From the NCBI GenBank assembly GCA_002633005.1, contig NMRA01000521.1:200367-221690 (forward strand): a DNA stretch of 21,324 nt, written 5' to 3'. The stretch's first letter is position 1. Each line of letters opens with the position of its first letter. The DNA comes from Phoronis australis. Lineage: Eukaryota > Phoronida > Phoronidae. Positions 18,010 to 21,324 of this stretch are shown one piece after another. A program made the position numbers and the translations under genes. The notes under the pieces were generated by a model. The model saw nothing but the letters and a program-made list of their open reading frames with translations, did not search any database and was not told where the DNA came from.

Positions 18010-19550
18010 AAAGTATCCTTGTATTCCATCCTTAAAATGCCAGAATCAGTTTACTTTTAACACCATTAACACCTGCAGAGGGAAGTGGGGGTTTCAATGC
18101 ACAGTGTCAAAACAAGTTTACCAGCACTTAATGTATGCATGCTAACTGGTAACCAGCATTTCATTATTCACTTGAAAATTGATCATGTTCCACAAACATG
18201 TAAGCACCAAGACCTCGTTACATGAAGTGTCTTCACATATGTGCTTAACAAAATGGAGTTTGTCGAATGGTTACACACTCCAGTTTGTTATTTCTAATAT
18301 TGTAATTCACAAGGCGATCACTTTATAGATTTCATGTCAACCCAGCACCAGGGGAAATATATATTGTGGTAAATGTCCTAGAGGCAGCAAATCAATGAAC
18401 AGACATTTCTGTGTACAAAGAGACTTGTAGATATATGGTAATCCACTCCCTCTGCTTCATGACCAGTCCACTATCTCATCACAATGAATGAAAAAGATTA
18501 ATTATTCACAGCTCCAACTACAGTCCCTATTGGTCATCAAAGACTGTTGCTTGTGCAAGGCACATGTTCACCAGGCAGACACCATGTCCACAAAGGGATT
18601 CCCCTGTTGACCCACTCTTATGTAAACTGCAAGTACAAAGACTGGACTACTCAATTTGATGAACTGGACTGCACTGTACACACCTGGTGACAGCCAGGTA
18701 GACAAAGGACAGGTGTACCTTTGTTTGTGGGTGGACAATTACAATAACTGGTTCTTTTCAAGGCTATTATTCATTCCTAGCCATGTGCAAAAAGCCAGCA
18801 CATAGGTCACCAAGACCCATGAGTACAGTAGATCTTGATCAAGACCAAGGCTGGGGATTTCCAGGCAGATGGTTTGGGTTGTCATCAAAAGAAATAACAG
18901 AAATGAGATAAGCAGGGTCAACAGTGCTCAAGTTACTGTTTGCTTGAGTGTTAATGAGAATTTCCAAGTTAAAACGACTAGTGCCCATAGGCTCCCCACT
19001 TGCAACTCCAGCATATCATTGACAGCTTCAGACCAAACATGGAGTTTGTAGTATATTAATTCAGTCCGAGCAGATAAATAAAAAACTTCAACAAAAATTT
19101 CACCGAGTAATGATTAACGCAGCATTTTATAAAACAGAAATTTATCACGCCTGGGATATAAGATTTCAAAAACTGTAAAACTGCTCAAGTCTTTCTGGTT
19201 AGCCCAGCATTAATTTGAAAATCAAAGGTCATTGGAACAGCCATGTGGACAAAGGGCAGTACTTAGTGTTTCCCCATGTGACAGCAAGTCATGAGATCCC
19301 ATAAGTGGCCAGTGGACTAGGATGAGAAACAAACACACTTCCCTACAAGACAAGTGTGAAGGGCAATCTTGTAAGGTCAACAGCCACCTGGAAAACTGTC
19401 TTCTCAAATCAACACAGACTTGGCCTGTTGTTGGGTTCTTTGGTTTGAAATACTACAAAATAGGGATACTTTGAGATAGAACCAACTGTTCCAATTTTAG
19501 TTTAAATAACTTTCCACTGACAGGGCTAAAGGACACCGGGGAGGCAAATT
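18010..19550. other. non-coding stretch, nothing firm
   Basis: At about 18850-19015 two minus-strand frames are open over the same bases. One is hydrophobic (LISFLLFLLM). The other is polar (STVDPAYLISVISFDDNPN). No convincing splice borders are visible. A plus-strand frame is also open, so no coding call is made. Confidence 0.4.
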
Positions 19551-19555
19551 GAGTG

Positions 19556-19566
19556 AAAATGGCGGC
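19556..19566 (+). promoter_or_regulatory. YY1-type AAAATGGCGGC element
   Basis: AAAATGGCGGC is the classic YY1 site, often placed at animal start codons or just downstream of transcription starts. The ATG here opens only 21 codons (MAAIRGIQSSKK...) before TAG, with no donor visible, so it may be regulatory or a short upstream ORF. Confidence 0.35.
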
Positions 19567-19655
19567 GATTAGAGGGATACAGAGTTCTAAGAAATCAAAC
19601 TTGGACCTGCCCACTACAACCTAGGGACCTGTTCTGCTTCAAACAAATTAGCTTT

Positions 19656-20070
19656 CTATGGCATCTTAACAAGCCCAAAAAGGCAGCCTGGCCTCAACTT
19701 AATGAGCTGGAGATCCCATGTGCGACCTGAAATGTGGAAATGCAAGCTGGAATTTTGGCCAACTCGCATCAGTCGACTTGGAAATAACAAGCCGTGTAGC
19801 GCATGGGCTACTCCAACAAGCCGTGCCCTAAGACGAAGCACTTGCTGTTCTGTCTCATGCCTGCAGCTTATCACAAAATTTTATCACTTTTTCAATCCGG
19901 TCACTAGGTGTTTTCTGTTCTTAAATGCTAAAAACCATGATTTTTTTGTGCTGGAACGTGAAGTGCAACTCAAATGCCACAAATGCAACCTGAGATTTCG
20001 GCAAGGACACGACGGACGAGCCGTTGTTTTTCATAGCATTGAGGGCTGCCAACAGTTTCTCCTTTGACAT
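19656..20070 (-). other. possible small two-exon gene or relic
   Basis: On the minus strand an ATG at 20070 opens 27 codons beginning MSKEKLLAALNAMKNNGSS and ending at CAG followed by GTTGCA (donor-like, exon 19990-20070). A second open stretch runs from about 19853 to a TAG at 19656 and contains LRLRARLVGVAHALHG and LHFHISGRTWDLQLIK. Joining them needs a weak acceptor near 19850. CpG is locally raised. The plus strand is also open for 121 codons (19702-20067). The first peptide faintly recalls the start of pipsqueak-type helix-turn-helix domains of transposase-like genes, but too little is present to say so. Confidence 0.18.
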
Positions 20071-20079
20071 AGATGCCCC

Positions 20080-21324
20080 CTAAAGCCAGTGGTGCATACA
20101 AGTGATGTGACTGGTAATCAATAATGAGGCCTGAATAGAGCCAGAATCACTGGTGTGCATGTGTGAGATATGAAGCCAAGCCAGGCTTCCACAACAGTTG
20201 TTTAGATTAACCTTAACAAGCCTGCCAGGAATAAACCAAGCCATGCTGTTCACATGTGCCCAGGGAATAATCACAAGACCAACCATATAGCAGAATGGAT
20301 TTATACCATAAATTGCTTCTCCATTACAGGCCTCCTGCTACCAAAACAAAACATAGTAGATATTTTTGTAACTGCACCAAGACACTTTGCAAAAGTGAAT
20401 TCAAAAACTGGGGTTTGGCATTAACCTGGACATTATACATCTCACACACACTATATATTAAACCAGGTATTGATTTGCTTAAAGACAAACCAGGAGAAAG
20501 TTCAGCGTAGGTCACTCCACCAGTGTTGCTACATATTGACAACTATGGTTCACTTTGAAAAACAAACACAACAGCCAAGGTATTTCCACAGCTTTAGAAA
20601 TCATCTATTCAGGGTTGGAATTTGACATTTTTATATGCATGGAAAGGTCAATGTATTTAGGATGAAATTTGTCTGATGACTTTACCACATTGAAGTATTT
20701 CCAAGCCTTATCAAGGGGATATATACCATATGCCCCTTCCACAGCACAGACTCAACTGTAACCACGAAAATGGCAAGATCACCCAAGTCTTCCAAAAATA
20801 TTGCCATGTATTACAAGCCAAGCTAGTGAGGACAGTGTTACAGTGCAAGGTCCTTATGTCTGTTGGGAACTCATTCCAGATCACAAGGTTACCTTGTAAG
20901 CCTTGACAGTGGGGTGAGATGGCCAGGCAGCTCACAATGAGGTCAGGTATCATAACAACCAGCACAAGCTGACAAAACACTGACAACAGTAGAAACCACA
21001 TGAAGGGATAAGAGTCACCAGCCAAGATGGGGCTCTAGGCTATGATACCACTAGAGATTGTCAACAGTATGCTGCAGGTATACACATTCTAAAACAAGAA
21101 TATGGCTGCAGAACAATGGTGCAAGTGGGACAGGGAATCTGCTAGCAATTTGATAATAGTGTATATAAATAAAGTCACTCATTGTTAGGAGGGCACTAGG
21201 GCAGGTAATCTGCAGAATACCACAATGGGAGAGGCTAAGAGACAACATACTGTAGTCAGAAGGGTAATTACAAGGGATGGCATGCTCACTTGTGTTTGGT
21301 TAGCCTGAGGGGATCTAGAAGGAG
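20080..21324. other. non-coding stretch to window end
   Basis: Open but unsupported frames occur on both strands at 20295-20542. A hydrophobic minus-strand frame lies at 20711-21025 (FMWFLLLSVFCQLVLVVMI), with a possible donor ACAAG followed by GTAACC near 20895. An AATAAA lies at 21168-21173 (ATAAATAAAGTCAC). No family, repeat or RNA gene recognised. Confidence 0.4.

Noticed and set aside
18742-18780. Minus-strand NNSLEKNQ resembling the MXD basic-region HNELEKNR
   Set aside because: The residues that contact DNA are not kept (no His, Gln for the final Arg). No GT donor follows at the required phase, and a stop comes three codons later.
6252-21173. Other scattered AATAAA hexamers (for example 6733, 15953, 16903, 17060) as gene ends
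   Set aside because: The hexamer is frequent by chance in AT-rich DNA. Only those with suggestive context were listed, and those at low confidence.
1-21324. CRISPR arrays, operons, insertion sequences, rRNA genes
   Set aside because: No regularly spaced direct repeats, no prokaryotic coding density, and no recognisable rRNA core sequences. Introns, CpG depletion and a metazoan transcription factor show animal DNA.

Overview
This is eukaryotic, almost certainly metazoan, genomic DNA. It is AT-rich and mostly non-coding, CpG is depleted except in short pockets, coding sequence is broken into exons with consensus splice sites, and AATAAA signals and decayed repeats are scattered through it. There is no sign of prokaryotic organisation: no long ORFs, operons or ribosome binding sites. 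The one securely recognised gene is an MXD-family (Mad/Mxi1) bHLH-zipper repressor, which places the DNA in an animal. Long introns and a modest repeat load fit a non-insect invertebrate, but I cannot name the phylum.

Layout. 1-7.4 kb: sparse, with one exon-like stretch with weak ankyrin-repeat character (1451-1643), one compact open-frame pocket on the minus strand (about 5983-6234) and single copies of two dispersed repeats. 7.44-8.56 kb: a CpG-dense, promoter-like island with CRE, ETS and YY1-type sites and a doubled CACGTG E-box. 8672-10658: two internal exons of the MXD gene on the minus strand, joined by a 1.68 kb intron that carries the second copies of both dispersed repeats and an exon-like open stretch on the plus strand. 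10.7-13.4 kb: intron or intergenic DNA with a degenerate minisatellite and a 35-bp tandem duplication. 13.4-17.4 kb: three plus-strand open stretches with splice-like borders and mutually compatible phases, which may be exons of one unrecognised helical protein. Between the first two lies a tail-to-tail inverted repeat (13842-14595) whose loop holds AATAAA on both strands, followed by a perfect DR5 AGGTCA element and a palindromic CRE. 17.4-21.3 kb: non-coding DNA with weaker minus-strand candidate exons near 17.9 and 20.0 kb.

The MXD exons cover most of helix-loop-helix and zipper and run into a Ser/acidic tail. The basic-region and SID exons (expected above 10658) and the C-terminal exon (expected below 8672) were not recognised. 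Only the MXD exons are firm. Every other coding call rests on open frame plus splice-site appearance and is marked accordingly.
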